From Eutypa lata (lineage: Eukaryota; Ascomycota; Sordariomycetes; Xylariales; Diatrypaceae), in assembly GCA_022661535.1 (NCBI GenBank), contig JAKULF010000016.1, positions 310,001 to 374,000 of the forward strand: DNA of 64,000 nt, in the 5' to 3' direction. Positions 46,297-59,404 of this stretch are shown piece by piece. The notes beneath the pieces were generated by a model. The model had not been told where the DNA came from, made no database searches, and saw only the letters and a list, made by a program, of their open reading frames with translations. The translations under genes and the position numbers were made by a program. Position 1 is the first letter of the stretch. Each line of letters opens with the position of its first letter.

Positions 46297-47222
46297 TGAA
46301 AATTTAAAAATAAGGGAGAGCATGAGATTTGATTCTAAGGGAGAAAGAAAGAGGTCTATTTGTGTAGGGACAAAAACTTGGGCGTTCATGGATGGTTTGC
46401 ACAGACATACACACAAAACACACTTTATAAGGCGGTAGTAATGGTAGTCTAAGCCTGTCTAACCAACGGCGATGTCTACTTACCTACCTCCTACCTGCTC
46501 GTTTGCTACTGATGGTCAGGGGAATAGGCTATCCGATTTCACAGATAGAGGGCAATGCGGTATGTAATACTACTTACTAGGTAGATTGGCGTAGATGGAC
46601 TACAATACCAGCACCGATACCAATACCAATGCGTTTGTTTACTTTCAGAGTTGACCAAGTATCCTTCTCTATGCTCTGTCTATTACGGAAGAGCCGTTGA
46701 GCAGAGGGTTGATAGATGGAAAACAGGGAAGAAGTTGTAACATCCTCTGGGTAAGTCACAAAGCCAATATTATGCGGCAGCATAACACAAGCGCCATTCA
46801 TCAATGGGTAGGGCGGGCATTCATCATCCTATTTCATGGTCACTGAGCAGCGTCATCTGAATATCTACCAGTCACTTCATTAAGCATTGATTTCATTCAT
46901 ACTGCTATCGTCGTCCTGCCCGTTTCTTCTTGAATTTATTGAAATTTTTATTACACACGAACGTTTGCCTATCATTTCCCTTTCCCTTTCCTTCCCTTCC
47001 ACTTTGCCCAGTCCCTTCCTTTCTGAACCATAATCATTGTCATCATCATCCATCGAAAGAACCGAAGAACATAAAAAAATGGGGGGAGGGCAGTAGGAAG
47101 TCAAGCCAGTCGTGTCAATTCTTTCTTCGCGTGTAGCTAAGAGTAGGTAACCCCCACTCTATTCCGCGCGTGGAATGGTTTAAGACACGCACGCGCTTCT
47201 TCTCTCATTACAATTTAGACAG
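46297..47222. other. Convergent 3' intergenic region
   Basis: 0.9 kb between RVB2 and GAPDH stop codons, no gene recognised. Both 3' UTRs are expected here. Confidence 0.45.
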
Positions 47223-48330
<1,108 letters not shown>

Positions 48331-48359
48331 TTATGTGTGTGAGAGAGAAATCTGTGATA

Positions 48360-48895
48360 CTGGGAAGATATTGGAATTAGTGATCAGACGTTGACTAAGA
48401 GCGAAATATATAAAGAATATTTGGGTAAAACAAGCTAGCTTAGAAGGGGAACCGTGGAGATGGTAAAAGGCTGGGAAGGCGATGATGTTTGGGTAGTTTC
48501 TTAAGGGAAAAGGCCGAGATTAGGATTATTCGGGCCTTCTTCGTTACAATCAAGGTGTGGGAAATGGGACAACGTGATCCACAGCTGAAGTCAGAACACC
48601 TTGATGAACTAAGGTGTAATGTGAATGATATTTTTTCTTTAATGAAGAAAAAAACTGTGTAAATGATTCGAAAAGAGAAGACGAAAATCTAGAATTTGTA
48701 ATGTCTGCTGTTGGCGGAGAGGCCGACAAATATCGTATGTTGTTTGTCACGGTCGTGTCGTATCAATTCAATATGGTGTAGCGGGGTAAAAATGAGCGTG
48801 TTTGGAAGTATCAGGGTCTGATGTAACGGCGGGGCAATAATGACAGAATAAACAACAAACAATGAGCTACCTATGGAGGAAAATGACCTACTTAC
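48360..48895 (-). promoter_or_regulatory. Predicted 5'-UTR intron of GAPDH
   Basis: On the minus strand, CATTCCAG/GTAAGT at 48895 is a consensus donor, and CACTAATTC followed by TATCTTCCCAG ending at 48360 is a strong branch and acceptor. The resulting 536-bp intron would leave a 38-nt leader segment before the ATG. Leader introns are common in fungal gpd promoters and can raise expression (family knowledge). Confidence 0.55.
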
Positions 48896-51743
48896 CTGGA
48901 ATGAAGATGTTCTTGTTGGTTCTAGGAGAGTAATATAGAAGAATGGAATGTTGATGCAAAGTTGGTGAGTAAAGTTGAGAAAGAGAGAATGGCAGGAGTG
49001 CAACCTTATGTAGGTAGGACTGTGTGGTTGAGAGAGATTGGCAGATTGGACAATCAAATCAGTTTTACTGCTGCTATTCGCCGGCAACGGCTGGACTTGC
49101 TTGGAGGGGTCATGAGAATTGATGATGGCATCTGAGCTACTACGCTACGTAAATGGTTGAGAGCCAAGCAAAATCGAGCTCTACTTAGTGCTAGTACAGT
49201 GAAAAAAAAGCTACGAGTGGGGTGTTGACTTTACTCCCCGTGCTCTCACTTTTTTCTCTTGGAGGGGTTGAAGGAAGCTTAGGAGCTTTTACGACTACTT
49301 TGGACAGCTCTCACTGTACATCCTGTTAGCGTCTACTTTGAAGGTACTTTCAACAATTTGTAATTCAGCCTTACATGACATCTGGATCTTGTTGCCCCAC
49401 GTTGAATTTGGTCGGGCTCTGGTCAGGTTTGCGGAGACCGGCCACGGACAATCCTGACTTGACCTTGTATCTCTTAACGTCTCTTCAAACTCAGCTACGA
49501 CCAAATACAGTGCGATATCAAGCTCATTGAACTTCGGTCCAGGCCAATGACTTATTTTCTCCTGCCCCATCATTTTATCTCTTGAGAAAAAATAACTCAC
49601 TCCGATATCCAACTCCTTTTTTGAGGGGTTTTAAATATCTCAATTATCGGTTTTAGAAAACACCATCTCCAAAACCTCCCATGAAAACGATTATAGAGAT
49701 CCCCTCCCCTAATATGCATTAGTATCTCCAAAGTACCATGACGACACCCGAACACAAGCCTTGTTAACCACGGCTACGAAAATGCCCGGAAGGCCTAACG
49801 GATCGATGGGACATGGTACGGGTAGTCTCTGCGATTCTACCCGAATACTTAATCAAGACACAAACGGCTAGTTCAGGAACAATTGGGTCCAGTCTTCCGG
49901 GTCTTAGTATCTGATCTTTCATGATTCGTTAAATCAGCTGCGAGCCTTTCCGAGTCTGCTTTTCTTGATCTTGGTTAAATGTTATAGACCGGCAGGTTAC
50001 CTAGGTAGACACCGAGCTTTCGGTTGGTATACGGCAATTCCGGCTACTCGTACTATCCATGTAGGCTATACAAGGACGGTGCTATTGTCGTCTTGTAATG
50101 AGATACGGCATTGGCCGGACCCGTGTAGATCTACCATCTTCGTGAATAACGCGGTTTATATGACAGGTGGCAGGGGTGTGAGATAGGCTTGCTCCGACCC
50201 CACTAAACAGACTATAATACATATGATCAAGTCAGATCCTTCCTTCGCTTACAACTCTTCAACGTGAATAATCAAGTTGGCAAGAGTCATTTATTGCGCG
50301 AATTTGCCGCTACATATGCATAGCGAAGGGCGTGGCGTGCCCGGTCCTTCTTGTCCAATCTGACAGAGCGAAAAGGATATCTCTTGAGTCACGACGCCAT
50401 GTAAGGCTGAGGCTGACACTGAATTCAGCACCTCCTGAACCTCCCCAGGCAGCTGATCACCACTACTCAATGTAATAAGTCTATAATCCATTACTCATGT
50501 TTTAACCCTTCCTTCCACATGACGCTGAAATTGCTGCACCTAGCTTCGTCTGGAGAAGATTACGCTCGATTGTTAGTGTTGCTAGTATCCAAAACATTTA
50601 TAAGCCAACACATGCATATTCATCCCACTGATGCTATATACTTAGTCTTATTGTGCCATAATATTATTATCAAAACAATTGCGAAGGTCGGATGGGATGG
50701 TTTGAAGCAGCGGTGAATGAGTCAAGTCACTCACCGTCGACCACGGCCGGCTGCGGCAGTGATTGACAGATTCTATATATTTGCTAATGCTATAACATCG
50801 CGTAACTAGCCATGAATATCGCCGACCAAAAGAATTACAATGCATGCTCCTTTAAAACGTATTGTCCCGTAGTGGATTCCGGGTCACCGCACGGTGGATC
50901 GGTTCGCTTGCTAATCTGTTTCGTCAGTGGGTGTCTATAGCTGGGATACCTTCATTCTTTCAAGGTCATACCTTAGGCTCTTGCTAATGTTTCTAAAAAG
51001 TCCCATGTTACGCGTTAGACTACAGCAGCATGTTATCCAAAATTTGAGATATTCAGGACTCGGAGGTTCTAATTATAGCTTCACGTCCCTCTTTCCTATT
51101 ATTAGGTATATAACTGTTATCTGAAACATCAATTAGCGGTCAAGGTTGGTGATCAACATTGGTCTATTCACAATGGAAATGTGAAACAGTTCCCAATATT
51201 AGATGATCGTTGGTGTTGAGGGCCCTAGTGGCAGTTACTGCCTTGAACACAACACTCTTCTGTGATTAGGGAGTGAAAAGAAAGATAAATGCTATTGCTA
51301 CCATTGGCACCAAGAACAAGAAGAAGCAAGAAATAATTGACGCTCATAATGTAGAAGCTTCAGACAGCTTATCATCATTTTCGTGTCATCCTCTTCGCTC
51401 ACATAAGTAGAATAAGTAAATTGGGAACCGGGCACTTATGGTTTGCGGGCTCTAAGAAAAAGCGATGGTGTAGAGCTCCAGTAGCGTCTGGTCACCCTTC
51501 TGTCTTCTGGGTTCTTCAGCTTGATTTCTAGCAGTAGAAACGCCTAACGGCAGATTTGGTAGCATCAATTATCTAGGACTATGTATAAATCCAGTACTAC
51601 GGTGTTGCAATTTGCTCATTATTATTTGATAGTCATTATTACGCTAATCATGGCAATAGTACCAAAGTTTCTTTATATACGTATATATTCAAGTTGGTCA
51701 CAGGCGAAATACATATCGTATGAAAGTATCTGATAACACGTGC
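48896..51743. other. Intergenic region, GAPDH promoter and unassigned DNA
   Basis: The left few hundred bases should be the gpd promoter (CT-rich on the minus strand). From about 49.2 to 51.7 kb nothing is recognised. A minus-strand frame at 49295-49612 reads somewhat like protein (ELDIALYLVVAEFEETL) but has no family and no clear gene structure. Confidence 0.4.
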
Positions 51744-53816
51744 TTATCCCAGTCGAAACTCCTCCGGACCACCTACGTAGTCAACCAGACGTAGAGGATT
51801 TTTCTCCGTATTTCTGAATTTCGCTACACCAACTCTTTCCCACCAGTCTTTGACTTTATGTACCACAAGAACAGATACTTCGCCGCCCACAGAGGAATAG
51901 TCCTTAGTTTTTCGTAGTATAAGACCTTTCCATACCAAAGAGTCGAGTTCCTTGTGAAGCCTTAATTCGGTATGAATAAGTTCCTCGTTCATGAAATATG
52001 GATACCAGCATTTCAGGTGATGCCGAGGCTGCGTTACACAGTTCTTAGCATCCGGATGTAATAGAGCTGCTGTCCAGCCCTTATACTGGTCGTGTGGAGC
52101 GATTTCAATGTCAACTGTATCCGCCTTGATGACCAAAAATTGACTAATGCTTCGCGAGATCTCCCTATACTGCACTAGATGTCTAAAATCATGTGTAGAG
52201 GGGATGAAGCTGCCATCGTCCAGTTCAATTCGTACCTCAACTCTCTTGGAACAATCTTGATACCTCTTGTTAAACATAATACTGCCTTTCCATCCGGTCC
52301 AAGACCAACTTGGAAATCCCTCTCGCCGTTTGCACGAAGAATAACTGTTCCAAAATAATGAAAAAGTCAAACCCTTGGCAATACTACCAGTATCCGCGTC
52401 CAGAAAAAATGGCAAACCCCAGAGATGGCGAAACGTCTGCGGGTGTTGGTCTTCAAAATAGGCCAAAACACCTCTCGCTGCGTCAAGAATATCGTGGTCA
52501 TGTGACAGCTGGCGTCTCGTATAGTCGCAAAGGATCGGATATATGTGATCCCATTTGCGCTCGCTTGAACGGTAGGGACTTAGGTCAGGCTCCTTATCTC
52601 GTATGCCAGGAACCCCAAGGATTTCTTTGTGCCTATCCAGCGTCAGTAAGTTGAGACTTTCGCAACAGTGGAATTTATCACATTCGAAAAAGATTTGTTC
52701 ATCAGTAAAAAGCAGTCTCCGACGAGACAAAAGGCCTTCTTGAAGTGTCCATCCTCTCCCCGCCCATCTCGACTTCTCTAATAAGAATTTTAAACCTCGT
52801 CCTGTAGAAATTAGATTATGACCCTTGAAAGAGACCTGTATTTGAGGTATGCGCGGCCGATTTGGATGAACACCAGGAAGACCGTGATAGGGATCGGTGC
52901 CAGCAACAGCAATGATCGTGATCTCAGCTCCCCTATAGATATTATGCATGTTTCGAATCTGTTCGGCCTTGTGCTCGCCAGAATCTCGTATACAATATTT
53001 ATCCACCCATAGATATGGTATATCAAGCTGTGCGCTTACCGTCATCGCGTCTTGGATCGTGTTCGGTAAGTTACGAGGTAATTTATCTCCGTATCGGCCA
53101 ACGGACTTTTTTCTAGAAGTTCCCCAGACGTAAGATAGGGCCGAATAGCGAAATCCCGGCTTCCAGTCAACTATCAACCGAGTATGACAGTCGATGAGAT
53201 TAAGATGGTGCATGAACTTAGGTGATTTCGTACAAAGTCCACAGTGTTGTTTCATGCACGTATCTATCCAGTCCCTGATCTTTCCATATGGCACGTCGCT
53301 ATGATTAATAAGATTGACACGAGGTCCCGGGATATGAGCATCTTCCCTGGTAAGCTCAGCCAAGAATCCGTCTGAATGAAGATATGCTGTGTGGTGTAAG
53401 AATTTTGGGTGAGAGTCGACTGCTAACCACCTCGTGGAGATCAGGTGTTGCGGCAGTACCAACTTCTTTCCATTTCCTATTGGTTGCACATCGAATTGAG
53501 TCATGATATTTGGCACATGACAGACATACCACGATCCATCTTCAGATGGACAAATGGATTTCAAAGCGTGGCACATTACGCAGTCATTCTTGAACATAGC
53601 GTCTTTACCACTTTCCTTCAATCTGGTTACTGGGTGATAAAAGTCGTCTGTGGAAGAGACAAGCCCAGGATCGAACTCGAGTTTCTTGCAACGCTGGCAG
53701 ATATCAGGGCAGATATCAGGGCAGATATTAGGGCAGATATTAGGTTTCTTCCTGAGTATCCGCCTCTTAAAGATCTGCATTCTGTCTTGCAGCATTGAAA
53801 ATGCTTCATGAGGCAT
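51744..53816 (-). CDS. HET-domain protein (heterokaryon incompatibility family)
   Basis: One uninterrupted frame of 690 aa. The HET domain spans about residues 224-372: YSALSYVWGTS, LPNTIQDAMTVSAQLDIPYL, WVDKYCI, then W-AGRGWTLQEGLLSRRRLLF. A Cys-rich leader (residues 26-44) is built from tandem (N/D)ICP units encoded by a 12-bp repeat. Downstream is a second conserved region (DHDILDAARGVLAYFEDQHP, FPSWSWTGW) usual for this family. HET domains are TIR-like effectors of fungal cell death in nonself recognition for the few members studied; this protein's partner is unknown. The usual VDSLCI is VDKYCI here. The frame is intact, with no sign of pseudogenisation. Confidence 0.9.
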   Translation of the reverse strand: MPHEAFSMLQDRMQIFKRRILRKKPNICPNICPDICPDICQRCKKLEFDPGLVSSTDDFYHPVTRLKESGKDAMFKNDCVMCHALKSICPSEDGSWYVCHVPNIMTQFDVQPIGNGKKLVLPQHLISTRWLAVDSHPKFLHHTAYLHSDGFLAELTREDAHIPGPRVNLINHSDVPYGKIRDWIDTCMKQHCGLCTKSPKFMHHLNLIDCHTRLIVDWKPGFRYSALSYVWGTSRKKSVGRYGDKLPRNLPNTIQDAMTVSAQLDIPYLWVDKYCIRDSGEHKAEQIRNMHNIYRGAEITIIAVAGTDPYHGLPGVHPNRPRIPQIQVSFKGHNLISTGRGLKFLLEKSRWAGRGWTLQEGLLSRRRLLFTDEQIFFECDKFHCCESLNLLTLDRHKEILGVPGIRDKEPDLSPYRSSERKWDHIYPILCDYTRRQLSHDHDILDAARGVLAYFEDQHPQTFRHLWGLPFFLDADTGSIAKGLTFSLFWNSYSSCKRREGFPSWSWTGWKGSIMFNKRYQDCSKRVEVRIELDDGSFIPSTHDFRHLVQYREISRSISQFLVIKADTVDIEIAPHDQYKGWTAALLHPDAKNCVTQPRHHLKCWYPYFMNEELIHTELRLHKELDSLVWKGLILRKTKDYSSVGGEVSVLVVHKVKDWWERVGVAKFRNTEKNPLRLVDYVGGPEEFRLG
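53697..53744. repeat. 12-bp coding minisatellite in the HET gene
   Basis: Four exact-length units: GCAGATATCAGG twice, then GCAGATATTAGG twice. In the protein they give the tandem (N/D)ICP motif. The unit length preserves frame, so copy number can change without breaking the protein. Confidence 0.9.
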
Positions 53817-55465
53817 GCTTGCTTAGGTGAATGACCCTGCAGAAAGCTTCGAGTACTAGAGGTAGTTCGTGCTAACGAGCACTAGTTAAATATTGCGATA
53901 TTTTGGGGGTTGAAAGATAATGGTTCGTTGTGCTCGTAGGGGGCTAATAGACTTGGGGAATATTGGCTCGAAGGATTGGGGACCTTGAATATACACACTT
54001 TTAGCTGCCATCATATGTTAAGTATTGCTAGCAAGGTGGTGTAGATCTAAAACACGTCGCATCGATTCATTGGTGCGCTCTTATTTGCGATTTGTGGTAG
54101 TAAATGCCACTGGGTAGTATTTCGGAATCAAACTTAGCCGCGCCCTATTGCATTATTACTTCGCCTCTCTTACGTGAGGCTGCGCTGCGCTGGAGCCGCC
54201 CTTAAGGTGAGCTTAAGCAGATTAGTACTTTCACTTTCCCCCTTATTTTCCCTCCCTTCTTGACCAAAGTTGTATGCAAGACAGCCTTGCCTGGTTAACT
54301 GGGTTAGAAAACAACAAGAGGGTGTCACTGGGCTCTACGAGACGAAAGTGGCCTGCCAGATTTGTTTAATCCTTTGGATGCCTATCGTTGAAAGATTAAC
54401 ATTGTTTGCTTTAAGACAGCTGATTATACCTCCTCGACTTTGACACATTTACCCAGTCACTATAACTAGGCACCTATATTTGTTTATAACTGGAGTACTG
54501 ATACCTACTTAGGTAGGTATAATATCGAGTACCTGGGTTCTACGAAGACTACATGAGTAGAAATGATAAACCTAACGATTAAACTGACCTAACATTGCTA
54601 TGACGCAAGATTGGGCGCAGAAGGTTACTGGCAACAAGGAGTGCGCTATTGCCGATGTCGTGCGACGTTGTCTCAATTGCTGTTTCGACCTAGACCGTGA
54701 TAGTTCTACCCGTATTTCGTCAAGTAGCCAACAACATATTTCGTAGATGGGAGTTGGTAGCTATGTAGGGTTACATAGCCTTCCGTTCAATTGTATGAAC
54801 TATGCAAAGATCAGAAGGTGCATACCAGGCGTACACCGAATTTTATGCTCATAATTCGTATTCACTCACAGTAATGATTTGAAGCCGGCCTGTTATAGAC
54901 ACTGCCTCGCTCTTGATCTCCCCCAAGCCGATGGCAGGCAGACAAGTAGGGCAGACCTGCAGGCAGACCCATAAGGCAGAATAACATCCCAAATTCTGAA
55001 CGACCAAAAACTTTAATGCCCGTGGGGCCTAAGAAGTTCGGGCGCAATGATAGCCAGCAAAGAAAAAGAAAGAAAAAAAAAAAAAGAAATCTTGAAGGCT
55101 TCGCAGCGTCTAAAACTGGATGACTAGGAATGGTGAAAAACGGAGATACCCTGGTTCGACTCGTGGGACGGGCGCACTCTATGTTTATTTTACCCCGTGT
55201 ATTTGGAAATTGTCACGATCCTCCCGCTGACCTCTTCACTTATGTTCCCTTCTTTATAACATAATAAAACTGTGGGAACCCACTCTTTACGCATCATTCA
55301 GTCAACCAGTAATCGTACGAATTCAAGCGAATTCTCATATTCCAGAGCTCAGGTTACCGCTGGCTAGCTCAGCATTAGACGTGGTATCATAGCCATTAAT
55401 TTTTACAACCGCTCCCCTCTCCTCCACAGCAACCAATCCTATCAGACCGTATCATACACACCAGC
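53817..55465. other. Intergenic region, no gene seen
   Basis: 1.65 kb between the HET gene start and the Lin1 stop. A poly-A/AAAG run lies at 55062-55088. A GGTTCGA word at 55152 was checked for a tRNA T-arm, but no stem pairs. TACTTAGGTAGGTA occurs near 54506. Confidence 0.45.
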
Positions 55466-56875
55466 TCACACAAAAGCAGCAGCGCGACTCCAAATCCCAT
55501 CGCCATCGACCTCCCTAAACTCGACCCCCTCCCCAAAATACCCCGCGTCCTGCCACGCCTTCATAGTAGCGCCATCAAACGGGCCCTGCTTGGCGGCGCT
55601 GTCCCGGCCGTCCGTCCAGCGGTACTCCCACATCTTGGGTATTGCCGCCACCGCTGCCGCCACTGCTGCCGGGTTCTCGCCGTCGTCATCATCAGGTTTC
55701 TCTGACCGTCTCCCGGTCACGGCTGGAGGCTCCACCCAAGGCTCGTCCGCTTCTCGCGCGTACTCCCGGATCAGCCGCTCCCGCTCCCGGTCGTAGATAT
55801 CGGGGCGATCGCGCTCGAGGAGCTTGCTCGCCGCGTCGGTGATGGCGTCGATCGCGTTTCGAACGCGGACTTGCTCTGGATCTTCCGCCGGATCGACATC
55901 CATAGAATTTGCATCTGCCGCCACTTTCTGTTGTTGCTGTTGTTGTTTCTTCTGTTTCCACTTGGGGACCTTCTTCGTCTTGCTCTGCCGCTTCCCCAAC
56001 CTCCGCAGGGCATCCTCGGCCGTCTCGCCGCGCTCCAGGAGCAGGATCAGAGACCGCAGCAGATCGGACGTCAGCACGCTGTCGTCTTCTATGCGCTTCT
56101 GTCGCAGCTCCGCCTGCCGCTTCTCGTGCGCCGCGGCCGCTTTCTTCATGTCCTTCTTGCTGACGCCCTCGAGCCAGCGGTCGTGCACGGCGTCGGGGTC
56201 GTTGGCTTTGCGCACGTAGTTCCCGCTCTCGTCGAACCGGCCTTCTTCTTGCTCCGCTTTCAGGTTGAAGGCTTCGACTTTGGGTGCGTGCTTCTTCAGC
56301 CCGCCTAGGCCGACTTCTTCGTCGATGTCTTCTTCCTGTATTGCGAGCGCGACGGTCTCTTCATCGTCGTCTTCGGATGATTCCTCGTCGAGGCGTATCC
56401 GCCCACCTGAGCGTGATTTGCCCTCTTGACCCTCGATCTCATTGACATCTAGAAACCGCACCTCCTTGCTCTTCTTCTCCGTAGTGTTGTCCACCGTATC
56501 ATCCATCTCATCGCCATCTTCCTCCTCAGCGAACATATCATCCATGTCGTCCTCATTCTTCGTCGCCTTCGCCTTCTCCTTCGCGCTGCGCAGCGTGCCC
56601 AGCTCCTCATGGTCTGAGTCCGAATCATAGCCATCGATGTTCACGGCCCCGCGCTTCGTAGCAGCCGTACCGCGTATGACATCCGCGTCGGCTTCGAGGA
56701 ACACGTCCGGCGCGTCCTCTTCGTCATCGGCGTCGGGGGCTAGCGCGGACGGATTCCGTACGTCGAACTTCACTTTCTTGCTGTCTGGTTCGTTGTTGCC
56801 GCCCGCGCCGTGATGTATTCGGGCATAGCTCTCGCCGGCGCGCTTTGGACGCGCCGCTTTGAATCTGGAGGACAT
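55466..56875 (-). CDS. lin1: Lin1/CD2BP2-type U5 snRNP protein with GYF domain
   Basis: A single frame of 469 aa. The N-terminus starts SSRFKAARPKRAGESYARIH with a basic segment KKVKFDVRN, followed by long acidic stretches (residues about 50-190). The central region EEGRFDESGNYVRK, DPDAVHDRWLEGVSKKDMKK is diagnostic for the CD2BP2/Lin1/Snu40 family. The C-terminal 55 residues are the GYF domain: MWEYRWTDG, then the core GPFDGATMKAWQDAGYF. The protein binds Prp6- and Dib1-type U5 components during tri-snRNP assembly and leaves before spliceosome activation (family knowledge). A short poly-Gln run precedes the conserved C-terminal half. It is divergent from UFD1. Confidence 0.93.
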   Translation of the reverse strand: MSSRFKAARPKRAGESYARIHHGAGGNNEPDSKKVKFDVRNPSALAPDADDEEDAPDVFLEADADVIRGTAATKRGAVNIDGYDSDSDHEELGTLRSAKEKAKATKNEDDMDDMFAEEEDGDEMDDTVDNTTEKKSKEVRFLDVNEIEGQEGKSRSGGRIRLDEESSEDDDEETVALAIQEEDIDEEVGLGGLKKHAPKVEAFNLKAEQEEGRFDESGNYVRKANDPDAVHDRWLEGVSKKDMKKAAAAHEKRQAELRQKRIEDDSVLTSDLLRSLILLLERGETAEDALRRLGKRQSKTKKVPKWKQKKQQQQQQKVAADANSMDVDPAEDPEQVRVRNAIDAITDAASKLLERDRPDIYDRERERLIREYAREADEPWVEPPAVTGRRSEKPDDDDGENPAAVAAAVAAIPKMWEYRWTDGRDSAAKQGPFDGATMKAWQDAGYFGEGVEFREVDGDGIWSRAAAFV

Positions 56876-57485
56876 CTTTTGTCTTGGAGGGGTGCAATTA
56901 CTCTAATGATGAATGTGTGTAGAGATGTGCTAAGTACATAATATGTGAAGGTCTAAGTTGGGTGGATTGGAGCTTTCGCCAATTGAAGAGTTGATATGAC
57001 GTTGAAATTTCCAGGACCAAGAGCTGTAGCTCCAGTGGGGTGTCTGTGGATAAACCCACTACTGATCCCTGTAAATGGCCTAAAGATTTGGTTTAGCGTT
57101 GAGTAACTAGTGAAGAACCTCAGCCTCAAATGGGTCCGGCTGTGGCTTAACTTACAGTAGGTAGTTACCCCCCGGGTGGATTAATTCACCAGCCGTGGAA
57201 ACAACGTCATCTGGTTACCTGTTGTACTTTGTACCTAATTCCTCAAACATCCAGTCAACGTTGATTACTTACATAGTGAAGCTCCGACTAAGCTCCGGAG
57301 AGGTCCAACTAGAACTTTCATTTTCATTTCACATCGCATAAGTTCTTCTCTCTTGGAACGATAGTATTTTAGGTTTTACCTACGAGAACCGACGAAAGAA
57401 GCAACGAGCACCAGCAATTTGAAACTTTGTCTCAGACAGGAACCCCGCCTTATTAAAGAGAACCAGAGACGCACTTGGCACCAAA
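56876..57485. promoter_or_regulatory. Shared divergent promoter region, Lin1 and UFD1
   Basis: 610 bp between divergent start codons, no other gene. No specific element recognised. Confidence 0.45.
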
Positions 57486-58866
57486 ATGGTTCGTAGCTAC
57501 ATACGTGAAGCATTCATTCCAAACGCCGCATAAATAACCTACCCTAAACATCGTGCTAACCACCTCTCCCTAACGTCCAGTTTCGACCAGGTCACGACGT
57601 TTTCGACGCAGACGATCCCGCCGCCATGTACAACATGGCACGTTCCGGTGGTCGAGGAGGACTTCGCCGCTTCGATGAATACTTCCGCTGCTTTCCTCTC
57701 GTTATGGCTCCCGGCGCCGAGAGACCGGAGTTGAACTACGGCTCTAAGATTCTCCTCCCGCCCTCCACCCTCCAGAAGATCTCCCAGCTACATGTCCAGT
57801 GGCCGCTCATGATGGAGCTGGTCAATGGCGAGAAAGACAAGTACACCCATGCTGGTGTATTGGAGTTCGTGGCGGAGGAGGGGCGCGCCTACATACCTCA
57901 TTGGGTGAGTTGAGCTTCTACATCTACACTATACTTGATGCATGGAGGAAAAACAATATGACTGACTGGGTATACACACACAAACAGATGATGCAAACCC
58001 TCCAACTAGAAGTAGGCGACATGATCCAAATCAAGTCGACATCCCTCGAGCTCGCGAAGCTGGTCAAGCTGCAGCCACAGGACGTCAACTTCCTCAACAT
58101 CAGCGACCCGAAGGCGGTGCTGGAGAAGGTGTTCCGGAACTTCGCCACGCTGACCAAGGGGGACGTGTTCAACTTCGAGTACAACGACGACGTCTTCGAG
58201 GTGGCCGTGCTCGAGGTCAAGCCCGAGACCGACAAGATGGGCGTCTGCATGATCGAGACGGACGTCTCCGTCGACTTCGCCCCGCCCGTCGGCTACGTCG
58301 AGCCTACTTCTTCCGCTTCTAAGGGGAGCGGCACTAGTACGCCGCGGAGCACGCGCGGTGGCCTACCAGCAGGCGGTCTCGTGCACAGCCAGGGCACCAT
58401 GGCGCAAGCTATCAACTACGACGCCATCGCGCCGAACGCGACGGCGGCCGCGGCGGGGGCGCGGGCCGTGTCCTCGCACTTCCTGAACGAGGGCCACCGA
58501 CTCACCACGAAGAAGGGCGGCAAGGCGCCGACGCCGAAGGCCTCCACGCCCGTGGCGGGAGCCTCGACGAACAACGCGCCGCAGCCGCAGCTGCAGCCCC
58601 CGAGACGCACGACCAACGGCCCCATGCCCCTGCGCCTCCCGCCCAACAAGCTCTTCTTCGGCTATGAGGTCAAGCCCGTCAAGACCGATGCGGATCGCGA
58701 GGCCGAGAAGGAGAACGCGAATCGCCCGCATTTCGCGGGGCAGGGACAGACGCTGCGTGGTGGTGCTGGGGTTAAGAAGAAGGGTGGGGAGGAGGCGGGG
58801 GAGGAGAAGAAGACGACGAAGACGACGGATGAGGCGGGGAGACGGTTGGATGGACGGAAGGCGTGA
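57486..58866 (+). CDS. UFD1: UFD1, ubiquitin-recognition subunit of the Cdc48 complex
   Basis: Exons 57486-57488, 57581-57904 and 57988-58866 give 401 aa. The first coding exon is the ATG alone; the acceptor after CTAACGTCCAG begins TTTCGACCAGG, giving MFRPGHDVFD. The Ufd1 double-psi-barrel region (about residues 25-205) is complete: YFRCFPLVMAPG, YGSKILLPPSTLQKISQLHV, WPLMMELVNGEKDKYTHAGV, EVGDMIQIKSTSLELAKLVK and LTKGDVFNFEYNDDVFEV. The C-terminal half is low-complexity with a conserved FFGYEVKPVKTDA motif. With Npl4 it brings ubiquitylated substrates to Cdc48/p97 for ERAD and other extractions. The initiator-only exon is unusual but needed: no upstream in-frame ATG exists after the acceptor. 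Confidence 0.95.
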
Positions 58867-59404
58867 ATGTGATGTGAAGTGAGACTGAGACAGTAATCAC
58901 GTCGTTTTTCCCCCGCTTGGTACGGAGAAGAGAGAAAGATAATCATGGTATGGCGTTTCGGAGTTGTTTTTCTCCTTCACGATGGGATAGGGCTAGCAAA
59001 TGCGACCTGGTATTGCATGGAGGCATGCAAGCCTTAGTTAGAGAGACTAATCATGACGATTGATCTTATGATCATGAAGTTTGCTTGGAAACAACTAGCT
59101 ATCTGAGATGTCTTTATTTATGCTGATTTACTTGATCGTTTGTGTTTGCTTGTGTATTTGATTTTGAATGTAACATGTCTGGATATGGAGTATGAGACGA
59201 GAAACATGACTTATGAGTGTATGATTGGGAGAGCTGTTCGCGGATGGACAGCCGGTTTTCAATACACCAGCATGTAGGAGGGTCCTACGTATTCAGAATG
59301 AAAGAGAGAGAGGATGTAGTGCGTTATCGTCATGACGTTGTATAGAAGGGGGTTTGCTGCAGCAACTTGTGTTGCGTGATAGCCTGGCTAGAATTTACAC
59401 GATG
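58867..59404. other. 3' flank of UFD1 with an orphan hAT-like terminus
   Basis: No gene. At 59357-59386 there is a 30-bp sequence ending GATAGCCTG that matches the right end of the neighbouring transposon at 24 of 30 positions, same orientation. It may be the end of an older, otherwise decayed copy. Confidence 0.5.

Noticed and set aside
49295..49612. 105-aa minus-strand frame
   Set aside because: Somewhat protein-like but no family, no introns, and it sits in otherwise non-coding DNA; left uncalled.
55080..55190. Possible tRNA because of GGTTCGACTC
   Set aside because: Flanking bases do not form a T-arm stem, and no acceptor or anticodon stem could be drawn.
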